From assembly GCA_003427395.1 (NCBI GenBank), contig BFEA01000329.1, positions 258,050 to 289,277 of the forward strand: a stretch of DNA of 31,228 nt, written 5' to 3'. The DNA is from Chara braunii (taxonomy: Eukaryota; Streptophyta; Charophyceae; Charales; Characeae). The position numbers and the translations under genes are program-made. The notes beneath the pieces are model-generated. The model made no database searches and was not told where the DNA came from. It saw only the letters and a list, made by a program, of their open reading frames with translations. Positions 20,591-30,442 of this stretch are shown here, piece after piece. The first letter of the stretch is position 1. Each line of letters starts with the position of its first letter.

Positions 20591-20750
20591 GATTCTAGTC
20601 TGTAAGTCAATTTCCTTCGCATGTTTTTGTTTTGCTATTAGTTTAGAATATTCATTGCATTTACGGTCTAAGAAAGCCAGACCGTTGTTGAACCATTTGA
20701 TGTCATTGTTAAGGCTAACCCTCTGGTCTCTCCAAAATCCCCAGACATCC

Positions 20751-21413
20751 TTAAGATAGTTGATAAAGCAATCTATTTTGCCTGAAACATGAGTATGACC
20801 TAGTTGATGGGTTTAATCTCCTATAGGAGTCAAAGAGTCTAAGAGAGTGGCATAAATCCGCTATGATCCTTTCATCCATTGTCATGTAAGATGGGCATAG
20901 AGAAGGGGGGCGCCACCTATCCAATTGGTGGTCCGGGGCAGCATTGAAATCCCCTGCTATGATTAAAGGAATGCCAACAGACAGACATGGAATGATGTTT
21001 TCGAAAATGTTTTGTCTTTCCCCAATCTCATTAGGTCCATACACACAAAGAATCCCTATTATTTCTAATTCAAGCATAGCTAGTACATATACCCATCTAC
21101 CCTGTTCCTTATCTTCTACTGAGTAGGCAATCTCTGCCCTGGAATGGGGAGGAATCCAAATGGCTACCCCCGCACTCCCCGGGGTATTAGCATGAGCTCT
21201 GAATGTTTGGTGACGCCATATCTGTTTATGAATATAGTTGTGCATATCAGAGTCCATCAAATAAGTTTCCTGGATACAAATTACATCCAACCAATCTTTA
21301 CCATTTATACCTTTTAATTGGTCATAGATCGCTTGTCTTTTGTTTAATTTGGCAGATGCTAAACCATTCACATTTAAAGATCTTAGGTCCAAATCCGCTT
21401 GACGTCTTAGCAA
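20751..21413 (-). pseudogene. LINE A ORF2: APE-type endonuclease
   Basis: Exo_endo_phos domain. SLNVNGL (12-18) supplies the N-terminal Asn, IQET the catalytic E49, YGPN is at 125-128 and GDFN at 154-157. It nicks target DNA to prime reverse transcription. The end of the domain runs out of frame at ~20770 and continues in the next frame as IDCFINYL, so the C-terminal residues shown in this frame are not native. The start is a non-ATG codon; a TGA lies just upstream in this frame. Confidence 0.88.
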
Positions 21414-21534
21414 TTTTCATTCTTTGTCTTTGTTGTACAAGGCATCAATAACTCTAATCTCATCCATCAACACAAAAGGTGCGATCAGACTGACATACTC
21501 AGAAAGATTATGGTAGTCTGGAAGGGACTACCTG

Positions 21535-22530
21535 CTACAGATTCTCCCACTGTCCAGAATCCAATGCCCCACCTTTTTCTATAATACCATGCTTCAGTAC
21601 TTTTGCCATAATAATCCCCACATCTTCCTCTGACCAGAACAATCCTGCTTTGATTTTAAGAATTTGAACCTCTTTCAGTGCTTCATGTTCAAACCATCTT
21701 AGTTCCTCCTGTCTCACCCCTTCATATTTAATGTAAATATTTCTTTCTGCTACCCTTTGTTCTTCTGTTGCGAGCGACAGGATGGCGACAACCCCTGGTG
21801 GGAAATTATCTTTTATGAATTTCATTATTTCCATTTTGATCCAAGATTGTCCAGCCATACCACCAGTAAGAGACACTAGTGAAAGAAACTGGGGTTTGAT
21901 TCCTTGTATTGTTATTTCCCCATATGCTGCTCCTTGTGGCGTTGACAAACCCACATGCCAATTCCCCCCTTTACACCTGACAGGCAGAATGACAATTCCT
22001 GTTTTGGATGGTGGTAAGTCACCTTGACCTAGAACCATCCTTTGCTTGAGTTTCTGTCTCTTACTGGTTGTCGATGTGTCCATTGATCGCTCTGACGTGA
22101 TCAAGATTTTTTTTTCCCCCGTTATTGCAGACACCACTTCTTTAACACATTGAACAGTATTTACGCTTTTCTGAGTAGATGGTTTAGGAGGGTTTTCCTC
22201 TTCAAAGACCTGAGAGGGCAGCTTGGGAAGACTGGCCTCTTCACTTGTTAATATCCCCGCATCATCTATTAAGTGGACATCTTGGCCTGTTCCTGATACC
22301 AATGCCCCGCTAGACTGTGAAAAAATTAGTGTGCCAGATATCGCTGGAACCAAGTTGTTTCCAGTCGACTGCAACACAACCCTCGAAGAACTGAGAAAAA
22401 AGTTGTCATTTTGTGAATTTATGGCTTTAATTACCTCTTTTTGTTTCTTCATTACTGTGGGGAGGTTTGCTGCTACCTCTGTTGCCTTAGAGACCTTAGT
22501 CAAGGTAACCTCTCTTGAGTGTGCCAACAT
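21535..22530 (-). pseudogene. LINE A ORF1 region, C-terminal unknown domain
   Basis: 331 codons between the zinc-knuckle ORF and ORF2. The first ~180 residues are Ser/Thr/Lys-rich. The last ~150 look globular ('RCKGGNWHVGLSTPQGAAYG', 'GGMAGQSWIKMEIMKFIKD', 'LRWFEHEALKEVQILKIKAG'). I do not recognise the domain. It is in the same frame as the zinc-knuckle ORF but separated from it by stops and a frame excursion at 22500-22844. It could be the end of a very long ORF1 or a separate middle ORF. Confidence 0.6.
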
Positions 22531-22844
22531 TTTTTTCTTCTTTTTTCTTGTTGATTTTTTACATATTTTTTAACCATCTTTTTATGTTTGAATCTAGACT
22601 TGCTTGGAGTTAGAGCCAAATGATGAAGTCTACTCCGGGTAAGTCCTTGCTTGTTGGATAAATCTTTACACTTGTCTCTTCCCCTTGCCAATTTCAAAAC
22701 AGATCTGTCTTCCTTATTCCTTTTGTTCCCCATGGAATGAGGTATGTGCCTTCGTGCAATAGCCTTGATTTTTCTCAGGCTACATTGCTGTGTTTTGTCT
22801 ACAATCCATAACATTCCCAACTCTTTGTTTCGCATTTGGAACAC
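22500..22844 (-). pseudogene. LINE A ORF1 region, basic segment (shifted frame)
   Basis: 114 codons rich in Lys/Arg/His, ending in a strongly basic stretch (KHKKMVKKYVKNQQEKRRKK) that could be a nuclear-localisation or RNA-binding tail. It lies between two segments in another frame, with short overlaps on both sides (to 22780 and from 22530), which suggests two compensating indels in one original frame. Confidence 0.5.
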
Positions 22845-23868
22845 GATCTTCAGAACTTACAGTAGGCAACAGTTGAGGGAGGAATTTGTCTGTCACTGCA
22901 CTAAGCAATCTGTGATACGTACTTGACCTATCCAATCCTTGTGGTAGACCATTTTTCAGGGTCTGTTTTAAACTCTCACTATTCTCCAATACTATCATTA
23001 GATGTGTGTGGAACTGCAGCCAATACTCTTTGTCCCAACTTGGGAACTTGGCTTGTAAATTCATAATTAGCCATTCCCCTAACATAATAAGTTCCGATTG
23101 CATATCCATGCCCCCTGCATTTTTGTTGCCCAGCATAGACGATACAGGCGGAATAACAACTGGTATAGGTTCTACTTCCATAGTTTCTTCACTCATTGCC
23201 ACTTGTATCGGGTCAATGTCCATTTGTTGGATCTCTTTTGAAAGATCCGACTCTTCGTCAATTATGTGTTCTTTCTCAATAATGAGGGACTTTTGTGGTT
23301 GGTTTATTCCTATTTGATTTTGTGCCTCAGAAAAAGGGGATGTTTTTTCTTCACTATTCTTCTGCCCCTTCTTACCTACTACCCTCCATTTTGTATCTTG
23401 AACATTGCTTAATTTAGGAAGATAGCTCGTTGGGTCAGGTCCCAACGTTTTTGAGCCTTCACTCCTCGATCCTGCAGATTGGTCGGACAGTGCCATGCCG
23501 TTTCTCATTTGTGTCCCATTTTGTTTTTTGGACTGATTCTCATTGTCTCCCATCCCCATCGACCTTCCCCCCATACTTACTGAAGATGCATTTTTCATTG
23601 GATTTGGTTAAAACTCTTGCCTCTTTTGGTGTTGTATTATCAGGGGAGAGGGAGAATGAATCTGTTGTTGACCTCCTCTTCCCCCCCCCCCCCCGGCCCT
23701 TCTTTGATTTGAATGTTGATGTGTGTGAGGCGTTTGAGGAGGAAGCCAATCTAAAGGCGGACGTGGAGGCTTTCTCACATCCCCCCTTCCATCCCAAAAC
23801 CAGCTGATTGGTTGACCTGATTGGTTACATTCATCACTGTACACCCAACCATCATACCCTTGAGACAC
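22780..23868 (-). pseudogene. LINE A ORF1 region, middle segment
   Basis: Continues the frame of the zinc-knuckle ORF beyond its stop, with one further stop at 23608-23610. First part Pro/Gly/Gln-rich (PPRPPLDWLPPQTPH, AGGGGGRGG), second part acidic and Ser-rich (from MKNASSVSMGGRSMG to KFLPQLLPTVSSED). No recognised domain. The composition is that of the low-complexity tail after the CCHC knuckle in plant LINE ORF1 proteins, but much longer. Confidence 0.55.
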
Positions 23869-23931
23869 CGGGACCCATCTATGTGGTCTCAGAGGATCCC
23901 TTTTGAGTTTTTGCTCTGGGGATAAAGCATG

Positions 23932-25305
23932 TTAAGGATGCAGAGGACATCCAAATTCAACACTGAGATGTCCATATGCTTTACACTTGAAGCACCAGGG
24001 CCGAAACTTGTGGGCCGTATGGATCTGATAGACCCTTCCTCCCATCCTAAAGGGAATGATGTCATCCAGTGAGAAAGGTTGATCCTTAGGTAGGTCCAGG
24101 GCCATCATCAGGTAATCATCGCGCTTGGCGATATACGATGGCAGTGGATCTATAAAATCCACAATCTTGTACTGCTGCCCAAAATCGTGAATGAACGCTG
24201 CTTGGATTTCAATTGGAATATGGCTAAGTTCGACCCAATAAAATTTTTTCATTAATTGGTCTCTTTTCTCTTCTGGACCCATTTTCTTTGGCAACCATGA
24301 ATAAATCTTTACCTCCGATCCCTCCCACTTCAATTTTTTCCTGCCATCCATCTGTTGTTTATCCTTCTCGAACAGACTGATGACGGTGAAGACAGTGTGT
24401 GACAGTGGTTGAATTAAAAATAATTCAAAAACCGCATCGGGACTATCCTTCATTGCCTCTAGTCTTTTGCAGATCCATTTTGTCTTATCGTTTATTGATT
24501 TGACCGCGCTATTGTCATAGAATATCCAATTACTGGCATGTTTGGTGTAAACCTCATCTCTTTTTGCCAATTTGTCTGCTGGGAATGCCTTCATTAGTGT
24601 TTTCTTACCTCCTTGGTCAATTACCACATGTTCTGATGCCTGGAGGAAAAAAGATAAAAAGTACGCCCTGGCCGAGGAAAGATTCCTCATTGGGATCTGA
24701 AGTTCATCTCCCTGCGTACCTGAAGGACCAATGGATGACCTGGAAACATTTAATGTCTTGTCTTTCAGGGTCTCTCTCACTCTTTGTGCCCAGGTAGGTT
24801 GAACTGATTTGTCTACACCAGGGGCAGAGGGAGACTCAACAGCTTTAGATAAGGGAGAGGAAGCCACATTCTGAGTATTCCTTGTATCAGAGGCAGATCC
24901 CACTGTATTGGTTAATGAGGAGGAGGTACCCTGAGATACACCCTGAGGTACTCTCTGTTCCTGAGAATTTTGATGCATGTTATTTCTCTCTTCCTCTGTT
25001 AACATTACATCTGCATTTTCTTTTCCCCTTAGGTGAGCTGAGGAGATGCCTCTATGCATTGTCTTCTGTTGGGTTACTAATGGATTCTCTGTTTCCTGAC
25101 TTGTGGATTCTCCTGCCCTCTCCAGAGAGTTCTGCTGCCTTGATGAGACTGTCTTCATTGTTCCCTTTTCCTTTGTCAGACTGCTATTATTCGTTGACCA
25201 AGCAATTCTCTGCACACTTCCTCCCATCCCTCCCATCCCACCTTGTGATCCTGATTGTCTCCAATCCCACCTTCCAATTTCCTTTCCTTGTGTAACTTGC
25301 CCCAT
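23932..25305 (-). CDS. LINE A ORF1 protein: DUF4283-like plus CCHC knuckle
   Basis: 457 residues from an ATG near the 5' end of the element. Residues 1-200 are Ser/Gln-rich and probably disordered. About 210-430 resemble the DUF4283-type core of plant LINE ORF1 proteins ('WVELSHIPIEIQAAFIHDFG', PLPSYIAKRDD, RMGGRVYQIH). The C-terminus is a zinc knuckle C438-X2-C441-X4-H446-X6-C453. Expected role: binding LINE RNA in the ribonucleoprotein. The stop follows the knuckle at once (CPLHP*), and the same frame then continues, so the stop may be a mutation. Confidence 0.82.
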   Translation of the reverse strand: MGQVTQGKEIGRWDWRQSGSQGGMGGMGGSVQRIAWSTNNSSLTKEKGTMKTVSSRQQNSLERAGESTSQETENPLVTQQKTMHRGISSAHLRGKENADVMLTEEERNNMHQNSQEQRVPQGVSQGTSSSLTNTVGSASDTRNTQNVASSPLSKAVESPSAPGVDKSVQPTWAQRVRETLKDKTLNVSRSSIGPSGTQGDELQIPMRNLSSARAYFLSFFLQASEHVVIDQGGKKTLMKAFPADKLAKRDEVYTKHASNWIFYDNSAVKSINDKTKWICKRLEAMKDSPDAVFELFLIQPLSHTVFTVISLFEKDKQQMDGRKKLKWEGSEVKIYSWLPKKMGPEEKRDQLMKKFYWVELSHIPIEIQAAFIHDFGQQYKIVDFIDPLPSYIAKRDDYLMMALDLPKDQPFSLDDIIPFRMGGRVYQIHTAHKFRPWCFKCKAYGHLSVEFGCPLHP

Positions 25306-25418
25306 AACCGGGCGTGTGTATGGGTACCCTCTACCGTCCGCAGTCCCAAAATTTTAGAGCCTGATTTCCAATGCCAAAGGGGGTCTGGGAAATACTCAGG
25401 GCCCCGCTTAGGAATGCT

Positions 25419-25457
<39 letters not shown>

Positions 25458-25490
25458 GGTTAAGGCCCATGTGCAAGGCCTCTATCCTGG
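25419..25490 (-). repeat. Poly(A) tail and short retroposon remnant between PLE and LINE A
   Basis: A T tract at 25419-25456 (minus-strand poly(A)) is preceded on the minus strand by 'GGCCTTGCACATGGGCTTAACCC'-like sequence (25457-25490). The segment CCTTGCACATGG also follows the tRNA-like head at 12525-12606, so this may be the 3' end of that SINE family. LINE A may have inserted at or near this A tract. Confidence 0.5.
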
Positions 25491-25962
25491 TGTAGCATAC
25501 ACCAGTCAACATTCAGATCAAACAGATTGAATACACGATGAGCAATATGCTAATGNACACCACTCAAGAAGGAGAGAAGAGAAGAGATAACGAAACCGAG
25601 CGCAGGTAAATTCGAAAAATAAAACATGAAGCACATGAATCGAGCGAAAAGACCCAACACCGTGTTTCTGCCGGTCGCCCGTCCGGCGTCGTCAGGGGTC
25701 GTAATACCTAGCGCAAGTAACAACAGATAGGCTACAGACTTATATACCTACCTAAGTAGTAAGGTCCTAAGTCTAGAAACAACGAAAATGTAAGTGCGAC
25801 AAGGCCTACCGGTTTACTTGGAAAAGACCAAATTCATCTAATCTGATAATCAGCCTAGAAACATCGAAAGTCGGCTAAGTAAACCAGGCTCTGCATATAC
25901 TGAATATAATCAAGAACCGGGTCCACGGTTCAAGTCTCGTTAGCTAAAAGCAACACTGTCCT
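25491..25962 (-). repeat. PLE pLTR, 3' copy
   Basis: 472 bp from 'tgtagcatac' to 'caacactgtcct'. The copy at 30594-31065 has the same length with about nine substitutions and one N. Direct orientation. It contains a hammerhead motif (25651-25700). Confidence 0.95.
25651..25700 (-). ncRNA. Hammerhead ribozyme motif in 3' pLTR
   Basis: On the minus strand: stem I GACCC (25700-25696), then the box CTGACGA. Stem II is GCCGG/CCGGC with an 8-nt loop and a C-A mismatch at its base. GAAA follows, then a minimal stem III (CA/TG, loop CGG), then TT at the predicted cleavage site (between 25656 and 25655), then GGGTC closing stem I. All core boxes are present. The tiny stem III is typical of PLE hammerheads. 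The 10.1-11.1 mismatch may weaken activity. Confidence 0.8.
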
Positions 25963-26086
25963 ATGCTACAAGTGTCGTATATATCTTCCGGTCAAAACCA
26001 AGAGATCACCAGTTCAAACCAGTGCAGTACCGAGGCAAGTACACTATTCAAAAGCTACACCGAAAAATGTCCGTGTCATGTTATAC
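25963..26086 (-). other. PLE 3' untranslated segment
   Basis: 124 bp between the RT stop and the 3' pLTR. No motif recognised. Confidence 0.6.
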
Positions 26087-27046
26087 TCACATTTTCCAAT
26101 TAGTGAAGCACTGGACCCAAGGCCTCCAGCAGTTATTCATCCTAGCAGAAAAGTTTATTAGACACTGGTCAAAATAGCAGTCCGAAAAATCTCTAATTCC
26201 TAATTCGAACTTAAGCGTAAGCAAAAAGCAAGCCTCGGCCCCTGGCATAGTTGTCAGTGCTCTTGCTCTATGTAAGCAGGCAGTGATCACAGACATCTTC
26301 TGTTGTTTGTCGGAATATGAATAAAAATCCTGCAGGTTCTGGAACACCAGCCCTTGTTCAATCATGTGTCGTTCGTTTTTATGGAAAGCTGCGCATAACA
26401 CTCTGCAGGGTTGGCGAAACACTTTAATAACACAACCCAGGAAGTCCCATGATTCGTGTGTGCTTGTCAGTTCCAGGACTAGGTTCCTGTCATAGCAGTT
26501 TCTAAATAATGCTATTCTCCTCTCAGCCAACATCTTGGAATAGGTCGATCCCATCTGAAATTTAGAAAGAATAGACACGTCGTCTACAAGTCTCATCCCG
26601 AAAAGTAACCGTCGTTCGCTACCCAGATGTTGAAGAAACTCATGTTCATTGTATGCGCATAGCAAGCAAGCCAGAGCCGGGCTAGACGGTTTACCCATAG
26701 GTATGCCTACCTTCTGCTGAAGAATGACCTCCATAGCCATTATATAAGTATTATCTAAATCAAATACTACCATCTTCAAGAGGGAAGAAAACTTAATACG
26801 CCGAAACCCAGCTGGGAACCCAGCTGGGACCGTTTTACGTCTACCCAACAGGCCACCTTTACCTCTGATTTTCACAAACACGTCAGATATGCCTTTCTCG
26901 TCAGTCATACAAATCAACCACTCAACTGCCTTAATGATTGACGCGTGAGGTAATGCAGTAAACATCTCTTTTACATCGAAGCTTGAGGCGATGACCTCCT
27001 CCCCTGTCTTGATGGAGTCGTTAAAGGAGGTAAGTCGTCTGATCAT
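26087..27046 (-). pseudogene. PLE reverse transcriptase core
   Basis: 319 residues; open sequence extends a few codons upstream (FNLKSPGDMIRRL). Motif A SFDVKEMFTALP with catalytic D24, motif B GIPMGKPSSPALA (114-126), motif C RLVDDVSIL (VDD, 154-156), then WDFLGCVI (motif E-like). This is the PLE/telomerase-related RT type. An in-frame 12-bp tandem duplication gives PAGFPAGF near 74-81. It is joined to the upstream part by a frameshift near 27065. It copies PLE RNA at the cleaved target. Confidence 0.9.
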
Positions 27047-27060
27047 ATCACCAGGGCTCT

Positions 27061-27828
27061 TCAGATTGAAATGAGATTCTTCTGGAAGTCCCCAAAGCAG
27101 TTGATTAACAAATTTGAAACCGTTCTGCTCAAGCGTACCAGAGGGTCAGCGAAAGATGGACAAATCGGTCTCCACTTAGCGGCATCCTTGTGTTTCAGAA
27201 TCCCAAAGGTCATACCCAGTTCACCCTGATGATTAAACGAAACAGATTTATGAAAACCAGCTTTCGAAAACTTTTTACGGATATCACTAATAACCTGTGA
27301 CTCGTCTCGTTCATCCAAGAAAAAAACTTTATTTTTGATAAACAGCGTTTCCATCCCCTTCCTATAAATTGTCGGACAGCAGACATAAGAATCACCAGGG
27401 TTATGGTCAATATGACAGATGATCAAATCCTTCAGTTTGTGCTTAAGAGCCAACACTTCAACCATACCATCTGCCACCACCGGACTCGGCACAACATTAT
27501 GAGTGAAACAATTCCGAAGATTGCGGTCAGAGACATAAAAAATATTGGTGTCATTCTGGACGCTTTTCAGACCCTCAAGTATGTGGTTCCTAAGTTTTGC
27601 AATCTTATTCTGAAATCCGGGGAATAAGACATTCTTCCCATTTTTCGTGATCCTGGACACCCAATCAACTTCGCTAAACCTGAAAGAAATATGTCCGTCT
27701 ATTTTTGGAAAGTTAGACTGTCGACAGGTGCATTCGCAGTTTTCTTGTCGCACGAAGGTCCGAAAATTGTAAAGAACATTTCCTACCGTCTTATTTTTTG
27801 TCCAAACAACCCTCAGTTTCCTACACAC
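27061..27828 (-). pseudogene. PLE linker and RT motifs 1-2
   Basis: 255 codons. Near the N-terminus is a Cys-rich linker, NCECTCRQSNFP, like the CxC-type motif between EN and RT in N-terminal-GIY-YIG PLEs. The C-terminal part has the RT entry motifs FGILKHKDAAKWRPICPSF. The frame is shifted relative to both neighbours: it joins the upstream segment by an indel near 27830 and the RT palm near 27065. Confidence 0.82.
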
Positions 27829-28241
27829 AATCTGTTTAACGGGTCCCTAATTGAAGAATTCCGAATAGTAGAAAAACATAGATTCCTAATACGTTGCTTT
27901 GACAGAGTAGCATCAAACGGAACACGGACAGTAGTTGTAATCCTAATCTTGATATCAAACTTATTTTTCAGAACTCGGGCTATTGTCGACCGCAGCTTTG
28001 CTCTGGTTTCGCTTTTGGAAAAACATCTAACGCAGTTGTACAGACGTACAAGCCTATTGAGCGGCTCGCGATACAGTTCCTTACACGCCGATGCGTGTTT
28101 CAAAAGTTTACCCTGACTGCTTTTGTCTTTCTCGAAACGCGAGCAGAACCTAAAAAAGGTCTCGAATACCAACACAGCGCCAGATACAAGTAACCCCTTG
28201 CTGTGTCGCAGCAACTCGGTCTTGCCTCCACATCTCACCAC
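27813..28241 (-). pseudogene. PLE segment between GIY-YIG and linker
   Basis: About 142 codons in the same frame as the GIY-YIG segment. Codons from just after the TAG at 28278-28280 (KWKITKRCYGSSV) lead directly into it, so one nonsense codon is the only thing separating it from the nuclease. Basic and Cys-containing (RFCSRFEKDKSSQG, LYNCVRCFSKSETRAKLR). No named domain recognised. It ends by frameshift near 27830. Confidence 0.75.
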
Positions 28242-28277
28242 AGACGATCCATAGCATCTCTTAGTAATCTTCCATTT

Positions 28278-28775
28278 CTAAGTCATCAGATCGCCGCCTA
28301 AACATTTAATCGTAATAACATTAACACGATTTTTAAAACATGCATCTAGGATGCATCGGAGGCTGGTAGACACAACACCTTCATTAGGTTGGAACAGGAG
28401 GAATGATTTCGCCTCATGGTTGACTTTCGATCGACCAGTTGTCAAGCAAGTACCTTGTCGTTCCCTTTCCTTTTTACCCGCTCTCTTCCTTTTCCCTCGC
28501 AGTCTGCCGCGAGTCGAAATGGAGTTCAAGAAAGGACTGAAAGTACGAATAAAAAACGACTCGATCTCCAGTAACCGATCCGAGCAGGAAACAACAACCG
28601 GTATGGCCACATAACTTCCGATCTTCTCGCATCGTAACCAACGGTATAATCGATGATTTCTAGCGTTGGTGTTAAGAGGTGCATGCGTACGACAAAGGTG
28701 CTCGTTCCATCTACAACTCAAAGAACGGGATGTACATCCTATGTACATGTGTCTGCACCAAGGGGATACTAGCAC
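28278..28775 (-). pseudogene. PLE GIY-YIG endonuclease
   Basis: GIY-YIG family: open from 28793 as LIYVLVSPWCRHMYIG (the 'GIY' is LIY here), YIG at residues 11-13 of the 165-codon frame, catalytic-type R22 in SLSCRWNEH, and acidic E70/E72 in LLEIESFF. The nuclease nicks target DNA for PLE insertion. It precedes the RT, the permuted order. There is no Met start: a TGA at 28794-28796 closes the frame upstream, so the true start is either lost or reached by splicing. It ends at a single TAG. Confidence 0.85.
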
Positions 28776-28796
28776 GTAAATCAGAGGTCCAGGTCA

Positions 28797-29006
28797 GGAG
28801 ATGAAATCATAGTTAATAGAACATCAATAACGAAGGAATGAGATCAGTTTGTCGCACCACGAAAATTGCCGAAATAGAATCAAGGAGATCACCGTTAATC
28901 TGAACATGTTATCAATCTTACCGTCACGTTGAAGATATCGACAATCGCCTGCCTTCCTATATGCTAGTGCCAAATCGCAAAGTTCTCCCACACTCGGTGG
29001 CCGGTC
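28797..29006 (-). other. PLE spacer between ORF1 and EN-RT
   Basis: About 210 bp with no open frame or motif that I recognise. It may be an intercistronic region or hold an intron. Confidence 0.5.
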
Positions 29007-29719
29007 CTAACAGCCAGTCGACGTGCCATCATCTTCGCCCTCATCAGGTTCGTTGCCTCCGGCCAGATCTTTCGATCCCCCCGAATCCTCTGTCACCTCG
29101 ATAATGTCGGTCGGAGGTGGGTCGTTACGTTTTCCGAATGCGTGATCCGTATAAATGTCGGCAATATCAGCCGCGGAGGTTTTGATCGTGATGTATTGCA
29201 ACTTCTCTTCATCGCATAGTTGTTCGATCTCCCTTTTCTTCAGTTTCGACAATTCGGTGTAAACTCTTTTCCTGACATCGTCGCGTCCTTCATTCTTCAA
29301 TTTAACGAACCGAACTTCAAGTTGTCCCCTCTTACTTCCTTCCCCAGTCTTGGTCGGACTTGAAGCCTTGCTTAACCGGATACGCAAGTTGGAAGGTGGT
29401 GACATGCTCTTGCATAGGATCCTCTTCCTCTTGGAGCTAGACGGAGTAACATTCGCGGAGCTGAACCTGGCAATCCTCTCCTTCAGCGCCTGGACTTCAC
29501 GTTGGGTCATGTCCCTATCATCGTGTAGTCTTCGGTATGCTTCGGCCAGCTTGACGTATTCACCAGGAGTAGGTGCTGCCAATGGCGTTGGACTCGTAAT
29601 AGCCGCCGGCGCGCCGCTCCCGACGCAGCCTTAGTAGCCTTGGTGAGGTCGCTCATCTGCTCCTTCAATTTGATAACGTCTTGAATCAGGTGTTGATTGT
29701 CCATACGTAGAGCTGCCAA
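29007..29719 (-). pseudogene. PLE ORF1, C-terminal part (coiled coil, SAP-like)
   Basis: Two overlapping frames continue ORF1. The first (29719-29605) is coiled coil (MDNQHLIQDVIKLKEQMSDL). A frameshift near 29605 leads to AITSPTPLAAPTPGEYVKLA and a second coiled coil, then a basic Ser-rich stretch (SSSKRKRILCKSMSPPSNLR) and 'LSKLKKREIEQLCDEEKL..TSAADIADIY', which has the helix-turn-helix spacing of a SAP domain (tentative). The tail is acidic. It is separated from the N-terminal part by the stop at 29750-29752. Confidence 0.65.
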
Positions 29720-29749
29720 TTCTTGCTCCGATTGGTGTGGTCGACATGA

Positions 29750-30442
29750 TTATCGTTGCATCTCGGCCATGGCTTCCTTCAGTCTCACAATTTCTTCGTC
29801 CTTCTCCCGGAGTACCTCGTCAACTTGATTGGTCTTCGCAACAGCTTCGGTTCGTTGCCGGACTTCTGTCGTCGCCGCAGCCACAAGTCGTTCGCCGTCA
29901 ACAACTTTCCTCCCTAGAACTTCTTCGCAAACACTTCTCATCTGACTTTGCACCATTAACTCAATACTCGCCTTGAACTCCTCTTTCTCCTTAGCTTCAG
30001 CTAGTCGCTTTTCATCCTCCTCTCTCTTCCTTCTATCATCCTCCTCCTTCTTGATAGCGATTTCCTTCTCTTTCTTGATCCGCTCTCTCTCCTGCATCTC
30101 TTCAGACATCCAGTTCCACATTTTCTCAACTTTGTCACTCTTATCGTAACGATCGGTATTCCAAGGCCGTCGATAATTGTTGTTGTACCCACCATATCCG
30201 TTGCCATATCCTCCGTTATACTCATTACTGCTATTCCCAAAAGTTTGGTTACGAACATCATTGGACGGCGGTTGATAGGGTACAATCGCGCTAGGAGCGG
30301 AAGGAGCACTAGCAGATCCTGAAGTTGACGCTTGGTTGCCATTACTCTGTCTGGCTTGCTGTTCCATATCTCTCATGCGTGTGCGGCAGTCGCGAATGAA
30401 ATGCCCAGGACGTCTGCAGTAATGGCAAACCGGTCGTTCCAT
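29750..30442 (-). CDS. PLE ORF1, N-terminal part: CCHC knuckle and coiled coil
   Basis: Chosen start: the Met of MERPVCHYCRRPGHF, 36 codons into a longer open frame whose upstream part is low-complexity. Zinc knuckle C6-X2-C9-X4-H14-X4-C19. Then a Ser/Ala/Pro-rich linker and a Gly/Asn/Tyr-rich stretch (NGGYGNGYGGYNNNY), then a long Glu/Lys/Arg coiled coil to the stop. Likely a nucleic-acid-binding, self-associating partner of the PLE RNA; this is inferred. A host protein captured by the element is an alternative. Confidence 0.72.
   Translation of the reverse strand: MERPVCHYCRRPGHFIRDCRTRMRDMEQQARQSNGNQASTSGSASAPSAPSAIVPYQPPSNDVRNQTFGNSSNEYNGGYGNGYGGYNNNYRRPWNTDRYDKSDKVEKMWNWMSEEMQERERIKKEKEIAIKKEEDDRRKREEDEKRLAEAKEKEEFKASIELMVQSQMRSVCEEVLGRKVVDGERLVAAATTEVRQRTEAVAKTNQVDEVLREKDEEIVRLKEAMAEMQR

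Larger units (their letters stand above)
16790..25418 (-). mobile_element. LINE A: near full-length non-LTR retrotransposon
   Basis: About 8.6 kb, 5' to 3' from 25418 to 16790. In order: short 5' UTR, ORF1 region (25305-21535), ORF2 (21413-17052: APE endonuclease, RT, zf-RVT), ~170-bp 3' UTR, twin-hairpin module (16826-16881) and A-rich tail (16790-16816 as T). Domain order and zf-RVT are those of plant L1-like LINEs. Both ORFs carry stops and frameshifts, so this copy is inactive as written. More than twenty scattered single N bases in 17099-18393 indicate unresolved multi-copy sequence. No TSD was found. Confidence 0.88.

Noticed and set aside
26087-28793. Group II intron or retron RT
   Set aside because: The upstream GIY-YIG, the GIPMGKPSSP and VDD motifs and the pLTR context fit PLEs; no intron RNA domains V/VI seen.
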